This document shows positions 24,801 to 39,094 of a stretch of DNA of 64,000 nucleotides, piece after piece. Position numbers and translations under genes: made by a program. Below the pieces are notes generated by a model, which searched no databases, was not told where the DNA came from, and saw only the letters and a program-made list of their open reading frames with translations. Origin of the DNA: Halichondria panicea (taxonomy: Eukaryota; Porifera; Demospongiae; Suberitida; Halichondriidae); contig NC_087388.1 in NCBI RefSeq assembly GCF_963675165.1, forward strand, positions 2,954,800 to 3,018,799. The letters run 5' to 3'. The first letter of the stretch is position 1. Every line of letters begins with the position of its first letter.

Positions 24801-27800
24801 TCAGCTACAATAGTTAACCATGAACGCATGTTAACTAGCAGCCGGGGTCAGTACCAGATGCTCATCATTACCCCCACTCCCTACAGGCTCCTATCCCTAC
24901 AGGGACCAACTACTCGCTATGTCGCAGCTCCGACCAGCGTCGTCGTGCAGTCTCCCTCCCCATCTCTGCGACATAGTGACACCTCTCAAACTGGAGGAAT
25001 GGGCGCGGAACATGCTCTCCCACCCAGACGCTATTTTTACCGGTATTATTCTCGCAGGGCTCACCGGCGGCTTCAGGATCGGCTTTAACCACCGCTCAAC
25101 GCAACTACAGAGTGCACGTTCCAACATGCGCTCAGCAGTAGACCACCCAGACATCGTGAACAACTACCTTTTGCTAGAGAAAACGGCAGGCCGCATTGGC
25201 GTTCTCTCAACATCACTCGAGGACTCTATTTCCCCTCAAACCAGCCCCTTTGGAGTCATCCCCAAAAAATCGAAGCCAGGGCTGATCATCGACCTGTCTG
25301 CACCAGAGGACCACAGCGTCAACGACGGCATTGACAAAGCACTATGCTCAATATCCTACGTCAAGATCGACGAGGTAGCCAACTACGTGCTGTCCTTTCC
25401 CCCAGGAGCTCTCATGGCAAAAATTGACATCAAACATGCATACCGCAACATTCCAGTTCACCCAGATGACCGCCACTTACTAGCCATGCGCTGGCAAGAT
25501 GAAATCCTCGTGGATAAAGTGCTCCCCTTTGGTCTAAGATCAGCCCCCATCATATTTACAGCAGTCACCGACGCCCTGCAGTGGATCATTCAAAATAAAG
25601 GCGCATCGTCACTGTTCCACTACCTGGATGACTACATTACAGTCGGCCCCCCAAATTCACCTCAATGCAGCCACAACCTCGAAATTATTAAACAGACCTG
25701 CCAGGAACTGGGAGTTCCCTTAGAGGAATCGAAATCAGAAGGACCCACGGCCTGCCTCACCTTCCTCGGTCTTGAGCTAGACTCAGCAACTCGCATCATT
25801 CGCCTCCCTCAGGATAAACTGGCCCGCCTACGCCAATCTCTATCGGACTGGGGCAGTCGCAAAGCTGTTCGGAAACGCGAACTGCTATCCCTAATCGGCC
25901 ACCTCCAGCACGCTGCAAAGGTGGTACGCCAAGGGAGATCCTTCCTTCGCCGACTCATAGACCTGGCCACGGTAGTCAACCACTTAGAGCAGTTCGTCCG
26001 CCTGAACATTGGCGCTCGTTCTGACATTACCTGGTGGAGGACCTTTGCACACCAATGGAATGGCACTTCAATGCTATACGCCTATAGCCTCCAGCGCCCA
26101 CAGCTACATGTATACTCGGACGCTTCGGGTTCATGGGGATGCGCAGCTTTGACAGGCCCAGCATGGTTCCAGCTCCAATGGCCCCCAGCCACAGGGGAAT
26201 GCCACATTTCAGCCAAAGAAATGATCCCTATTGTCATTGCTGCAATACTATGGGGAAAAAATTGGCAGGGCCTATCGGTGCGGTTTCACTCCGACAATTC
26301 AGCAGTCGTAGCGCTACTCAATTCGGGTTCTGTTCGCGACGATTCAATGATGCATCTCATGCGGTGCTTAACATTTGTGGCTGCATTTTTCAACTTCATT
26401 TTCTCGTCTGCACATATTCCGGGGGCAGAGAACGTTCTGACAGACGCTCTCTCTCGGAACAAGGCTCAATTATTTCTCTCTCTCTCCCCTCAGGCACGGA
26501 GACTACCCTCATCAATACCCAAAGCAGTCCTGGAGCTTCTTCTCGGGGAGAAACCGGACTGGACATCACAAGCCTGGATAAGGTTGTGGAATTCTATTTT
26601 CACCACGCCCTAGCCCCCTCTACACAACGCACCTACACCTCAGCACAAGCACGGTACCTCTCTTTTTGCGCACAATTCGACATCACCCCCTTACCACTCC
26701 AAGAAACACATCTCTGCCGATACGTATCGTGGCTGGCCAAAGACAACATTGCACATACCACAGTTAAATCTTATCTCTCGGCACTAAGGCACTTGCAAAT
26801 AGCTCGCAATCACCCAGACCCCATGATCTCCACTTTTCCCAAGTTGGAAGGTGTCATCCGGGGCATTAAAATGCAGCAGGCACGCCATAAGACATCCTCC
26901 CCAAAACGTCTCCCAATTACCCTAGCCCATCTTCACAAACTACGTTCCTTCTTCGCATCAAAAGGGAACGAGGTAGACTCGTTCATGCTGTGGGCAGCCA
27001 TATGCACTTGCTTCTTTGGCTTCATGCGATCGGGTGAAATGACCATCCCATCGGAGTCTGCATTCGACGTGTCAGTGGACAATATTGCTGATCCCCAAGT
27101 GGTCAAGGTTCGCCTGAAAGCGTCTAAAACAGATCCGTTTCGCCAAGGGGTCGAAATAGTCCTTGGCCGAACCAATAATCCTCTATGCCCAGTGACAGCG
27201 TTGCTGTCATACCTCGCGCTCCGAGGTAACCGTCAGGGTTTTCTATTTTTATTTGCGGACGAACGCCCTCTCACCAAGTCTAGATTTGTGTCCCAAGTCC
27301 GAGACGCTCTTTCGCGCCTGGGCGTGGACTCCTCTAGGTACGCTGGCCACTCATTTCGGATTGGGGCCGCCACTGCTGCCGGGGCCCACGGTCTCAGCGA
27401 ACCTGTCATCCAAATGCTGGGCAGATGGAAGAGCTCGGCATACCAACTCTATATTCGCACCCCAAGGGACAAACTCGCTAGCTATTCAGCAGTTATTAGT
27501 ACAGAACCCGCACCTTAATGGATGTAACTATGTTTATGTGACGTACCTGTATAATTATAATTACTACTTATGTATTTGTAAATACTCTGTGGACTCAGAT
27601 AAATTGATTCTCTTTGGAGGGGGCTCGTAACCTAGCTACTCACCTAATTTATTCCCTCGTCCTGGGATTAATGATATTCATTGACCCAAAATTAACCGCA
27701 GGGTATTTGCAGCTAATCATATTCATAGACGGCCTCCTCCTACGCTACTCCACCCCTCCAACTCCCCATAAGGCTGATGGGTAGTTGAGGGTATTACCGC

Positions 27801-30800
27801 TGATTGACGCTTCGGAGCGTAGCCAACATTAATGTGGTAAATATCCAAGATCCAGATCCAGATCCTTGGCAGAATCATCTTTGTCTTGAGGGCCTGGTAA
27901 GCCACAAAACACTACCACATAACAATATAGATAACAATATGCATGTACACAGGTCTTTTCTTCTTAGATATTATATACACTGAACTACACTCTACAGATC
28001 CTGGAAGAATCAATTTTCTTCTTTCTTGAGGTCCTGGTAAGCCACATACCGTATAGCGCGAAATTTTCGAGGGGCTTAATTTTCGCGGATTTCGTGGGTT
28101 AGAATTCTACACGAAAATTAAGTCCACAAAAAGTGTTCTTTAATTAGAATTACCTGCTATCATGCAAAGATTTAAAGGCGTGGCTTCCGGTAAGCAGCCA
28201 TTCCGCGAACATTGTGCAACGAAATGGTTTTTAGAGGCCAATCCACGAAATATAAGTGCCTCGAAAATTTCGCGCTATACGGTAATACAACAATAGATGC
28301 ATGTAGATAGTATTTTCTTCTCAGTGACTTTATATAGATAAGCTAACTTTCATTATAGATAACATCAGATGAGGGATCACCTTCACTCATACTTCCTAAA
28401 AAACGTTCCAAGCATCAGAAAAGGCCAAAAGAAATTGAGGGGAAGTAAGCGTAAAAGTCTATTGTGTATGTAGAATACAGTCTTCATCACTGATTGTATG
28501 CTATCTTTTGTTGTATGCTATCTTTTGTGGTACCACGAGGATTGTATACAAGAAGTACTGGAAGATACCACAAAATGAAATTGATTGGATATGTGCACGG
28601 TGTATTCACACAGCACGTTCTTTAGAGTGTAACTACTGTTTTACATTTACATGTTCTGTTTCCAACCCATGCTGGTGAAGATGCCACGCGTGCATGTGCG
28701 TCCGTCACAAAGAACATGAACTACGGTAAAAACAGTATCGACAGTGGATCCAACTCTGACGTACCTGGTGATGACACTGAGCCCAGAAAGAAACAAGCAC
28801 TGCAAAGGGTGCGACAGGGACAGGTTGTGCGTCTGCCACCAAAAAGAAGGGTATATGTATCTTACATCTATAGACCTGACTGTGCCCAAGAGGAACTTCA
28901 TATAATATTATACCTATATTACATTCAGACATATTTCTCCTCCGCAGTATGTTGTATTAATAGTACCAGGAGCACATGAGGAGATGGAGCGCCTTACTAT
29001 CGGATTCTGTATCGTCCTGATGTACAAATTATTCCTATAATCATGATATTCCCTACCGCACACATGTACAGAGCACTTGATAGTATCAGAAGTACATGAA
29101 GGGGAGTAAGCAACTACATGTATACTATACAAACGTGTTGTTGTTTGACTCTGTTATACATGTGTGTAAAACACCCACATCTCAAGTGGCTGTACAACCA
29201 CACTCAAAAAACAGTGTGGTTAATTGTTAATTTAATTGATTTAACAGCTCGGAGCGATGTTGGACAAATCCGTCGCTCACTAACGGGCGTCGAGCAGCCA
29301 TCTCTCCCTCCGTTGTCGGCCGGCGTGACACTGTACCTGCTCCTGTACAATACTATACTACGAGTACTGTGCCCCATCACTAGCCAAAAGAGGTCCCCTG
29401 GCACGCAATATCTTAACAAGCCCTTAAGCATGATGACACGAGTAAATCGTATCCCCTAAGCATGATTACAGCCACAGTTAAAAATAGCAACACCAAGCAA
29501 ACAAATTAGCACCGGTGGTGCAACCAAGCTCCCACAATTTGGGCCAGTGCTGGTCCTCCACTAATGACCCAGTGCCCATACCTCAAAGTACCTCCAATCT
29601 CAGCAGCAGCAGCAGCAGCATCGCTACCCTCACTTAAGACAGGATCTAGGCCACCCCCACTGCCGAGAGTGTCTATTGTACTAGGCGGTCCCAGACACTC
29701 AGACAGGGCCCAATCATTCTTCCAATACTTGGCAATCGTGGCGAAACTCAGTAAAAAGTTCCGGTGGCCCTCGTGGATCATTTTATGATCTGTTCACAAG
29801 GCCGCAGACTCAGGCAACACAAAGTGGGACAGGGTGGACAGTAGCATCCACGCCCAATGCTTTACGAGAATGTTGTTGTGTGAGGAGCTCCCTATGTTCC
29901 TCTCTGGACCATGTCCGAACCACCTACCCGTGACCATGTCCGAACCACCTACCCGTTCAGATCTCTGGCCCGCCGATCCTCATTGACATACCATCGACCA
30001 CCATCCGACTACGCTCATGCAGAGTAGGCGGCTCTCTCCTAGACCCAAGCCACCCTCCAAAAGGCGGAAGTGAAACAGGTACAATTACATGGAGAGCATC
30101 ACTTACATAACTACCGACCACCACTTGGCTTACGGTCAGAGGAGGTTGGACACGCGTCATTCAGAGTCATAATATCATGTGACACAACTTCAAGTTGAGT
30201 TTGCTGATTGCTCGCGTATGTACACAGCAAGCTACGCGTACGATCGCGAGTGGGCATCACAGCAGCTGCAGCTATTGTTAATGTTGGAGAGCCTAATCGT
30301 TGTCAGAGCTGCGGAGAAAACGTTGATGATTATACTCTTCTGTTCATACATACCGAGGAGAGGTAATTGACTATACTGTGCCTAGTTTTCGAGTCCTGGA
30401 AGTCAAGTTTACCCACATAAGTACGCATTATGCATTATTATGTCTTATTGCCTGTTGAGTGACTACATTAGGACTTTCAATCTTCTTCTTCCCAGGTGGT
30501 TTTCCAGACACACGTTGGCAGCGACACAGAAAGCTCTGTGGATCTAAACAGCACTTTCGGCGGCAATATCGACAGCAGTGATTACATGCCAACTCCATGC
30601 AAAAGTGCTATTGTTGAGAAGGCGTACCTTCAAAAGGAAGTTCAACGCCCAAGAAGTGAACGACAATGATCACGTGCCAACTCGCTATTGTTGAGAAGGC
30701 GTATACTCAAAAAAAAGTTCGATGCCAAAGAAGTGGACGACAGTACGTGTTTACATGCGAGCTCCAGAAATGCCAAATATACTCAAAAGAAGTGCAACAC

Positions 30801-33800
30801 AAGGAAGTGGCGTTACCCAGACAACTTTTTCTGGGAGAAATCAGGCTGACTTTGTACAGAACATAAATAAGGTGGTGAACTGCAAGATCAAGGAAAACTC
30901 ATCCCAACAAGTTTTAAGATTGGGGGGGCGATCGTCGTTACTTACAATTGCTCGGAATATGGTCTGCACCCGATTGACTTTACTACCAACAAGACAGTAC
31001 CAGATTCGAAGTGGCCACAGCACTACAAGTGGCCTTCATTTATATCAGGTGGTACGCATGCCACGTACAGACATGTTCCATTACGCCTCCGAAAGTCAAG
31101 CAGCAATCAATATATGGAAAATATAAACTTTGTACCCAAGAGCACATGAAAAACGCGCTGTAAATAAAGGTGTTCAAGCAGCAGCGGAGTATAGTGTCCC
31201 TAAATCTACACTCAGAGTGGGCCAGCAAAATATTTAAACGATGTTGAGGAGAAAGCTTTTTTGCTTCAATGTGCCAATAATATTATTATAGGGTATCCCA
31301 AAACTCGAAAGCAAGTATAGCTAAAGTTCAACGACTGTTGGATTCCAAAGGCATAGCACAAACTGTGAGTGTCCTTTTCCAGGCGACATTTCGAATTGTC
31401 TTTGCCCCTACATGAGCAAAGCACGAGCCATAGCATCTAACTCAGAAAGCATATTTCGATTTGCTGGAGGAAACACTGGAGATCGCCCTAGGGTTAATAT
31501 TGAATCAGGTGGATCCAAAACCCCCGAAGGTGGTGGCAAATGAAAGTAACATGTCATTCCCAAATCTGTCGTTGTAGACATTTCGGAAGACGATGACCCT
31601 ACTACAGCTGCTACTGGATAACTGCTTATACAAATATTGACACTCGACACTGCTCATTTGGACAAGGTGTGTATATATGCCTCCATGTCAGTCGAAAGAC
31701 AGTGCACTAAGAAAACTCCTGACGTCAGAGGCTCCTCCACCGCTTCCCAAAAGGCAGTTTCTTTCTTTCTTTGTTCCACCAATTTCACCTGTATTTTATC
31801 GAAAAAGGAGGTTCTGCGAAGGAGACTACTCCAGAAGTGGGTTGGCTAATCCGGATTAGGCTCGTTTACACAAAAACAGGATTATGTATGTACAATGTAC
31901 CTGTAGTGCTCACACACCCGTCCTGGATCAAAGATTGAGCACAGGTGTGAATTGGTGGGCAACTCCTCCCGAGTCTCCAAATTGCAACCCCATCGAAAAC
32001 TTATGGCATGAGTTGAAAGAATACATGCGACGTGAAGTAAAGCCCACCACAAAACAAGAACTTGGTGAAGGAATAACATTTTGGGCGACTGTTGATGTTG
32101 CTAAAATGCACCCGGTACATTAGACACCTGAGAAAAGTATACCTGTGTCATTGAACTAAATGGAGCTACAAGCTATACAACATTTGATTACAACCTCCTC
32201 ATTTTTCCATTGTTTAGTCATAACAAGTTGTCAACTGTTCAACACAACAACAAAAATAAGATAATGAACGTAATGAAAGATAGGAATTTTATACAGCACA
32301 TTATAGTTATTGAATCATACAATGCAGCATGAATAAAAATACATGTAGCAGCATACGTACATCAGCATCAAGTAGTCTAAACGCAAGAAGCGCAGCCTAA
32401 TTTTCTTTACCTCAGCACAAGCGCTTACTGCTATACCGCTTCGAAACTCGATTGGATTTTTCCAGTATTGAGTGAACATAGTTTTCTTCAGCTCACCAAA
32501 CTCCTTTGCTGGAAGCCCAGGCTTGTCTCATGACCCAATTGGGATGCATAATTTCGCCATCATATTTTCAACAGTTGTTTGACTGGTCTATTTTGTTTGA
32601 CGGTAGACAGTCTGTATTATTTTGATTTGGTGATGGGGAGCGGTGACTTGGTAGAAATACATGTGTGTTGTGTGGGTGTATTTTGTACGGACGGTGTTGT
32701 TGGTGACTGGCCAGGAGTTGCACATACAGTAGGCCTCAAATAAAAGTTCCCGTTCCGTTTGCGTTGCGCGCAGCGTTTTCGTTCGTACGGAAACGGAAAT
32801 ACGCTAACAGAACGCCAGCGTATTATTCAGAAACGTACCGTGATTACGCATCGTTGCACAGAAAAAAACGTTCCAAATTTGCTGAGTATGCAATACATAA
32901 ATTTGCTGAGTACGCAAATTCGGACTAGCTACGTGCAAACAAAGCAGAGCTTAGCACCCTTGCTACAGCGTGTAGAAGCAGAGTATTTTGCCAGTTGTTG
33001 AATGATCATTTCACAGCATGATAGATAGATCTACACTTGTATCATGTATAGTATCAGCCAGTCTGTATCCATGGTCACATTTTGTATATTCTATGATTGC
33101 AGGCGGTATAATAATAGCTAGTTGACTAGCTCAATTGATCAAGGCAGTTGTAGACCAGACCAAGATGGCTTTAAGAAGCACTCTGAAGCAACTTCAGCTC
33201 AGCAAGAGTGAGTTCTCTATGATACATGTATGTAGCTAGCTACAACAGTAACATGTAGATATGTTTGAATTTGGTAGACAACTAGTGATTCTCTCTAAAA
33301 ACAGAGAAATTTTTCCTTGTGGAGTGGAGCTGCGATAAAACTCTGACTGTGGTCGAGGAGAAACATATCCGCATTCCAGATAGTGATCATATCATCACCA
33401 GCGGAAAGGTCTACCCTGTCAAATATGGAACTAGATTTCTTGATACCACTGTCATCACAATAGGTATGTTATAATAATGACGTTGTGACATGTACAATGA
33501 TTACAATTTACTCTTTATTCAAGGCTCAGAAGAAGAGGTAAAAAAACAGGCGGGGGGTGAAGAAAAAGATGAGTGCACAGCAAAACAAAAAAATAAACAA
33601 AAAAGGAAGAGGAATGGAGCGAAGGAAAATCTTCCGGTAAAATAAAAAAAACCAAAGGAGCAAGGACATATTTTAGTGGTGACTGCCCCCCACCCATCGT
33701 TTCACCAGTACTGACAACCCCATTAGTGATTGACCCCCCACCCGTGCTTACAAATCCTTCACCAGTACTGACAACCCCATTAGTGAGTGACCCCCCACCC

Positions 33801-36800
33801 GTGCCTTCACCAGTAGTGACGACCCCACCCGTGCCTACAAACCCTTCACTAATATTGACGACCCCATCAGTGGTGATCGACCCCCCACCCGTGCCCCCCC
33901 ATCAGCGGTGATCGACCCCCCACCTGTGCTGACACTGACAGACAATTCGTACCCCACAATAGACGTGACCGACAGCCTTTCCCTGCTCAATAAATCTTGG
34001 TGGGAATCCTTCGATGGTAAGTTAATTGTAATGTATGTATTCAGTGTACATGTATAATTATTATGTATTATTATTCATTGTAGTGTAGTGTGTACTATGG
34101 TGACCATGCTTTTTTTTGCGGACTCTCCAACCGATAACCACATGCTACCAGGATATGTCAATCCTAGTGACAGTTCTGATTCATCTCAGTCTATCGCTCT
34201 TCTTCAAACTAAGCTTGAAGTCCATTCCTTACGGGAGAGGGTGGATATTCTCGAGGAGAAATTAGAAAGATTTCAGAAGCAGCAAGATGTGCTGTATGCG
34301 CTCTTGCAGCCTCAACCAACGTACCACCACGGTCATGTACCTCAAACCCCCAATCAATTTACGCAACAGTCATCACAACCTGGACTGAGCCATACTCCTC
34401 AGCGGTTGCTTCTCGGCCAGTCACCTAGCCATCCTCAAGGCAGTAGCACCCCCAACCCACTTCCACTGCGTGGGGATAACGATAAAGCACTTGATTCGCT
34501 AAAAATATCAACTGGGACATCTCCATCACCGGCGATCAGTTCCACCAGTTCCACCAACCCGACGACAACTCTCAACACCATGATCGCCAATTCTGTCCAG
34601 GCAGCCCTCGGCGCGGTGTTACGAACGATCATCATCGCAATGGACCAGCGGATTCAGGCAGCAGTCCAACAACACCGCCCCACAGCCGGCCCCTTATCAG
34701 TCTCACCATCAGTCTCCTCATTGATCCCAACCACGTCTGCTTCCGGCTCGGGTACCCCACGGAGTCCCACCTCAGGCCCTGTCATCAGCACCAGAACGGC
34801 AGGTATGTCAAGTACCTCACTAGCACATGTTCCCCTCGTACCGACTAGTGCCCCCCGTACTCAAACCAGCATGAGCCTCCCCACATTACCGACGATACCA
34901 AGCATTATTCTGTTACTTCGACCAGAAGTCCCATACACGGTCAATGTAGGCCAGAATGCCATCCCCATTCCCGACAAACTATCTAAAAAATCGGGAAAAG
35001 GGGAATTTATCGAACTAGCTGAGTTCTTACCCGACTCGTTCGGGGGTACCTCAAACGATACGGGTGAGAAACCCAGAAGAAAACGCAGGGTTGCCAACAT
35101 ACTACAGTGGGTTGAATGCTTTAACGCATACATCTCAATTGTCACGCAACGCGACCCCACACGCGTGCAGGACCTTTTAGCGTACTCCTCATTAATCGTC
35201 CACACGGCCCGAAAATACGCTGGAGACGGGTGGATACAGTACGATAGAAATTTTAGAAAAGCAGCTGCAGCTAACCCAGCCATAAAGTGGGGCGAGATCC
35301 ATCAAACGTTTTATGCTATGGCTTTTGTAAATGCAAAAACCAAGGAGCATTGCTCGTTATGCTTTAGCCTAAACCATGCAACGACAAAATGCGATGACTA
35401 CGAACCTCCCAAAGCACCTACTAACTACCACAAACGACCTATTGCGGCTGTCAACTCGGCAGAGATTTGCCGCAATTGGAACTTTCCCCGGCAGGGGAGA
35501 GCAGGTCCTCTCCCCAGGTCACGGAGCAAGTCCTCCGTTACACATTTTATACATTCCCACCAGCCGTACACAGAGGACACCACCACCCACACGGCACCCC
35601 CCACGGGTCCACGCATTGAGAAAACACAGATAGCTAGTAATCTACCTGTGTTAGCTAGTAATCTACCTGTGTCATAACTAAGGGTAGAAATACATTCCGT
35701 ATGTTTTCTTTCGGGGTTAACAATACCCGGGGATCAAAGCCTCAGAAGAGGCCTACGCTAACGCATAGCCCTTGCATGGTTGGCATGTTCTAAAGTTAAA
35801 GGTGGCATGTTCTAAAGTATTCTCTCAATGTCATTACATGATAAGTGCATCATGTTATTATACTGCCATGTAATGTACCCATCAAGTTACAGTTACTGTT
35901 TTCCAAAAGGTCTGTATGCCATCAATAAGCTCTTGCTTCGTCTTTGGCTTAATCTCTCTCCTCATAAATTCCTTAAGCTCGTGCCACATGTTTTCAATGG
36001 GGTTGCAGTCTGGGCTTTCGGGTGGCGTCTTCCACCAGTTGACCCCATTTGTCTGCATACACGCGGCAGCATACCGTGATGTATGCTTGGGGTCATTGTC
36101 CTGCATGAATCGATGGTGGTTTGGGTACACAGAGTTAATTAAGGGGATGAGGGTTGCGTCAAGGATAGACGTATATAGTTGTGCATTCATTATTCCCTCG
36201 AAGATGCAAATTCCTGTTCTTCCTCTCGAGCTAATCCCAGCCCAGACATGCACCTTCGTTGGATGTTTGGGTCTGTATAGGGAGACATAAATAATTTTCG
36301 CGATTAATTTTTCGCTAGATATAGTGTACAGAGACGAATGTACACGGAGACGAAGGTATTTTTATTATTATATACCTTGGTTTAGGTCTGGGAGCCTCTC
36401 CAATCTTCCTGCAACATGTTCTTCGGTGAGGCTCCAATTGCACAGAGCATTCATCGGTCCAAATGACGTCTTCAAAGTCGTCTTGTAAATTAGCACTTGC
36501 CCAATCACTCGCTTGACCTTGTTCGCTTCTCTAATTAGCTGGCAGTAGGCTGACCCTCTGAATGTCCAGCCAAGAACTGTTCTGGCTAACTGATGTCTAT
36601 CCTGTTCTGCTGGCAGAGTGCAAAAAGCTGAATAGCTGTTGTCTCGTCATCTATTCTCATCTGCCTCTCTACTAGCTGCTTCACTCGCACAGTAATCTTA
36701 GTGGGCCTACGCGGCGTGGGACATGGCTAGACTGCTGCTCCAGACGCTGGCAATTAGCTATAATTATGGCAGCAATGAGAAAGTAATCAACCAGAGCCTT

Positions 36801-39055
36801 CTCTTCTTCTGGTTGTGCCAGTCTCCCAGTATCGTACCAGAAACTTCGAAACTCCACGCCTACTAGCAGTGATGCCCTCGTCTTGCTGAAGTTTCTTAGT
36901 AGGGGCTTTATAGCCATATCTAACAGTACTATAATCCTCTGCTTGGTATAATGAAAGCACCGCAGGTGCTGATGCCTCGGTGGAGATGCCAAAGCTACAT
37001 TACAGTCCAATCGAGGGGTCCGCAACGGCCAGGAATCTCGTACAAAATTTTTGGAATCTCAACTGAAATCTTAAAATCTCACTTGGAATCTTGAAATCTT
37101 GTGGAATCTCTTGGAATCTCTGGAATGTTAATGAGATACCCGTAAATGTATATAAACAAACCGTATACTTCGCCGTAGATTATTATTGAATTTGTTGAGG
37201 TTGCAGTAGCCTCGAGACCAGGCCGATTATCGAGGCTACGATTGCAGTTGCGGTTGCAGGCTCAGCTGCTATTTACATCTCTCTCTCTATCCTCCTCATA
37301 GCAGCTCTGTGTGCATGCGATTATAGACGATTCCTAAAGAGATTAAGGTGAGTTTAACCAGCATAATAATAATTATTATTATAGTCATGAAAATGTGTAT
37401 ACATGCAGGCTGAACAGCAAAGTGATGACAAAGCTCTCCCAAAATCAGCTCCAAACTGCCCACTCTTAATGCCGAGAGTGAGCTTATGGTTGAGTGAGTC
37501 TGATGCAGTACCAGCGTAATAATTTATAGTTGAAAGTTGCATAATTATATATAGATCTATGCATCACAAGGACGGACGAAGCGAGGGACAAGGCTCCAAG
37601 TCCAAACTGTCCACTCTTAATGAGAGTGAGCTTACGGTGGTATGCAGTACCAGCGTAATAATTGTTGTCATGAAAGTTTGTATATGCATCACAGGATGGA
37701 CGAAGCGAGGGACAATTAAGGCTCCCCTTCTCATCTTAATGGTAGTGAGCTTATGGTGCCGGTGAGTCTGACCTGCAGTGTACCAGTGTACATGAAAAAT
37801 TGTAATTATGCATCACAGGATGGACAAAGCGAGGGACAAAGCTCTCCCAAACCAAATGACTGTGCACTGTTTGCAGCTGCATATTGTACCAGCATTGCAC
37901 ATGGACTAGATCCATGTTCCCTCGTTTACGACCAGCAGCAAATGAGGGACCACTTGTACAAGTGTTTCACTACAAAAACAATGGATCTCTTTACTGTCTT
38001 CCGAACAAAAAGACCAGGACCTGCACGCACTTTGAAAATCCCTGTCTATTGCTACTGTCGATGTGCAGATGATGGCCAAGGAATGGTAGGCTGTGACGGA
38101 TGTGAAGATTGGTAGATGCATCAACGCCGCCAAAGTAAAAAAGGGATTATGGTATTGCACCAAGTGTCGATAAAGTAGTTAGAATCAATGACTTTATAGT
38201 CAACAAGTAGTCCTTATAATTATTTTATGTTCATCAATTCAGATATAATATATGCTTTGTAATAATAAGTGCTCATACTAGATGTCTATAGTCTAGCCTG
38301 CCTATGGCTATGGATCTATAGAATAAATAGTACATGATCTAGCTTTGTGGATCAGGGCAAGTCGGGCGCCGCCGCCCTCTACCGTTGCCCGGAAGGAGGG
38401 CGGCGGCGATCAACTAGATCAGGGCGTGGCCCACAACCTTCTGAAAGGCCACGCCCATGACTAGCCAAAAGTCTTGTAGGAATCTTTCTGGAATCTTGAA
38501 ATCTTGGAATCTTGAATGGAATCTTGAAATCTTCTGGAATCTTGAATGGAATCTTGAAATCTTCTAGCAATCTTGAATGGAATCTCAGGAATCTTGAATG
38601 GAATCTCGGAATCTCGTTGGAATCTTTAAGATTCCAGAATCTCGTAAAGAATTTTGGCCCGTTGCGGACCCCTCGAGTCCAATATCATGCATGCAAACTC
38701 AAAGAGTGGGTAATGATCGGCCATGAATGCTGTTAAAAACGATTGATGCCAAAAGTTCAAGATGGCTGCCGTCTGCGCTGCAGAGCCTTGCAGCTCTCTT
38801 CTCACTCTTGCAGCTACCAATAGCTAGCGTTCTAGTGCAGAGCTAACTACTAAGTAGAGTAGCAACATTCGGTAAACAAGTTTGGCTACGTGCCCCTCTG
38901 AAAAGGCTGCAATGGCATTCCAAGTAAGCAAAACTAGGCATAACTCGAGAACGAAATTATTTTGCAAATCCACAAATTAAAATCCAAGTAAACATGACTA
39001 GAAGCCTATAGAAACTCTTACTTGCACTTGATTCATCCTTGAGCAGCTGTAGCAG

Positions 39056-39094
<39 letters not shown>

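Larger units (their letters stand above)
22430..27620 (+). mobile_element. DIRS/Ngaro-like tyrosine-recombinase retrotransposon
   Basis: Gag-like frames, an RT-RNase H frame and an overlapping tyrosine-recombinase frame lie in order on the plus strand. Codon use and GC content are distinctly higher than the surroundings. Boundaries are approximate: I could not delimit inverted or split direct terminal repeats with confidence (ggagcgtagcc occurs both near 22315 and 27817). RT and recombinase frames are long and free of stops, so the copy is young. The gag-like N- and C-terminal parts are separated by about 1 kb of hairpin repeats. Confidence 0.88.

Noticed and set aside
26133-26480. First ~115 codons of the recombinase frame as coding
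   Set aside because: They overlap conserved RNase H in the other frame and show no recombinase homology; real conservation begins near 26490.
36681-37025. 114-codon minus-strand frame
   Set aside because: It covers the TIR-element end and a fragment of the TGCCTCG repeat family; no motif.
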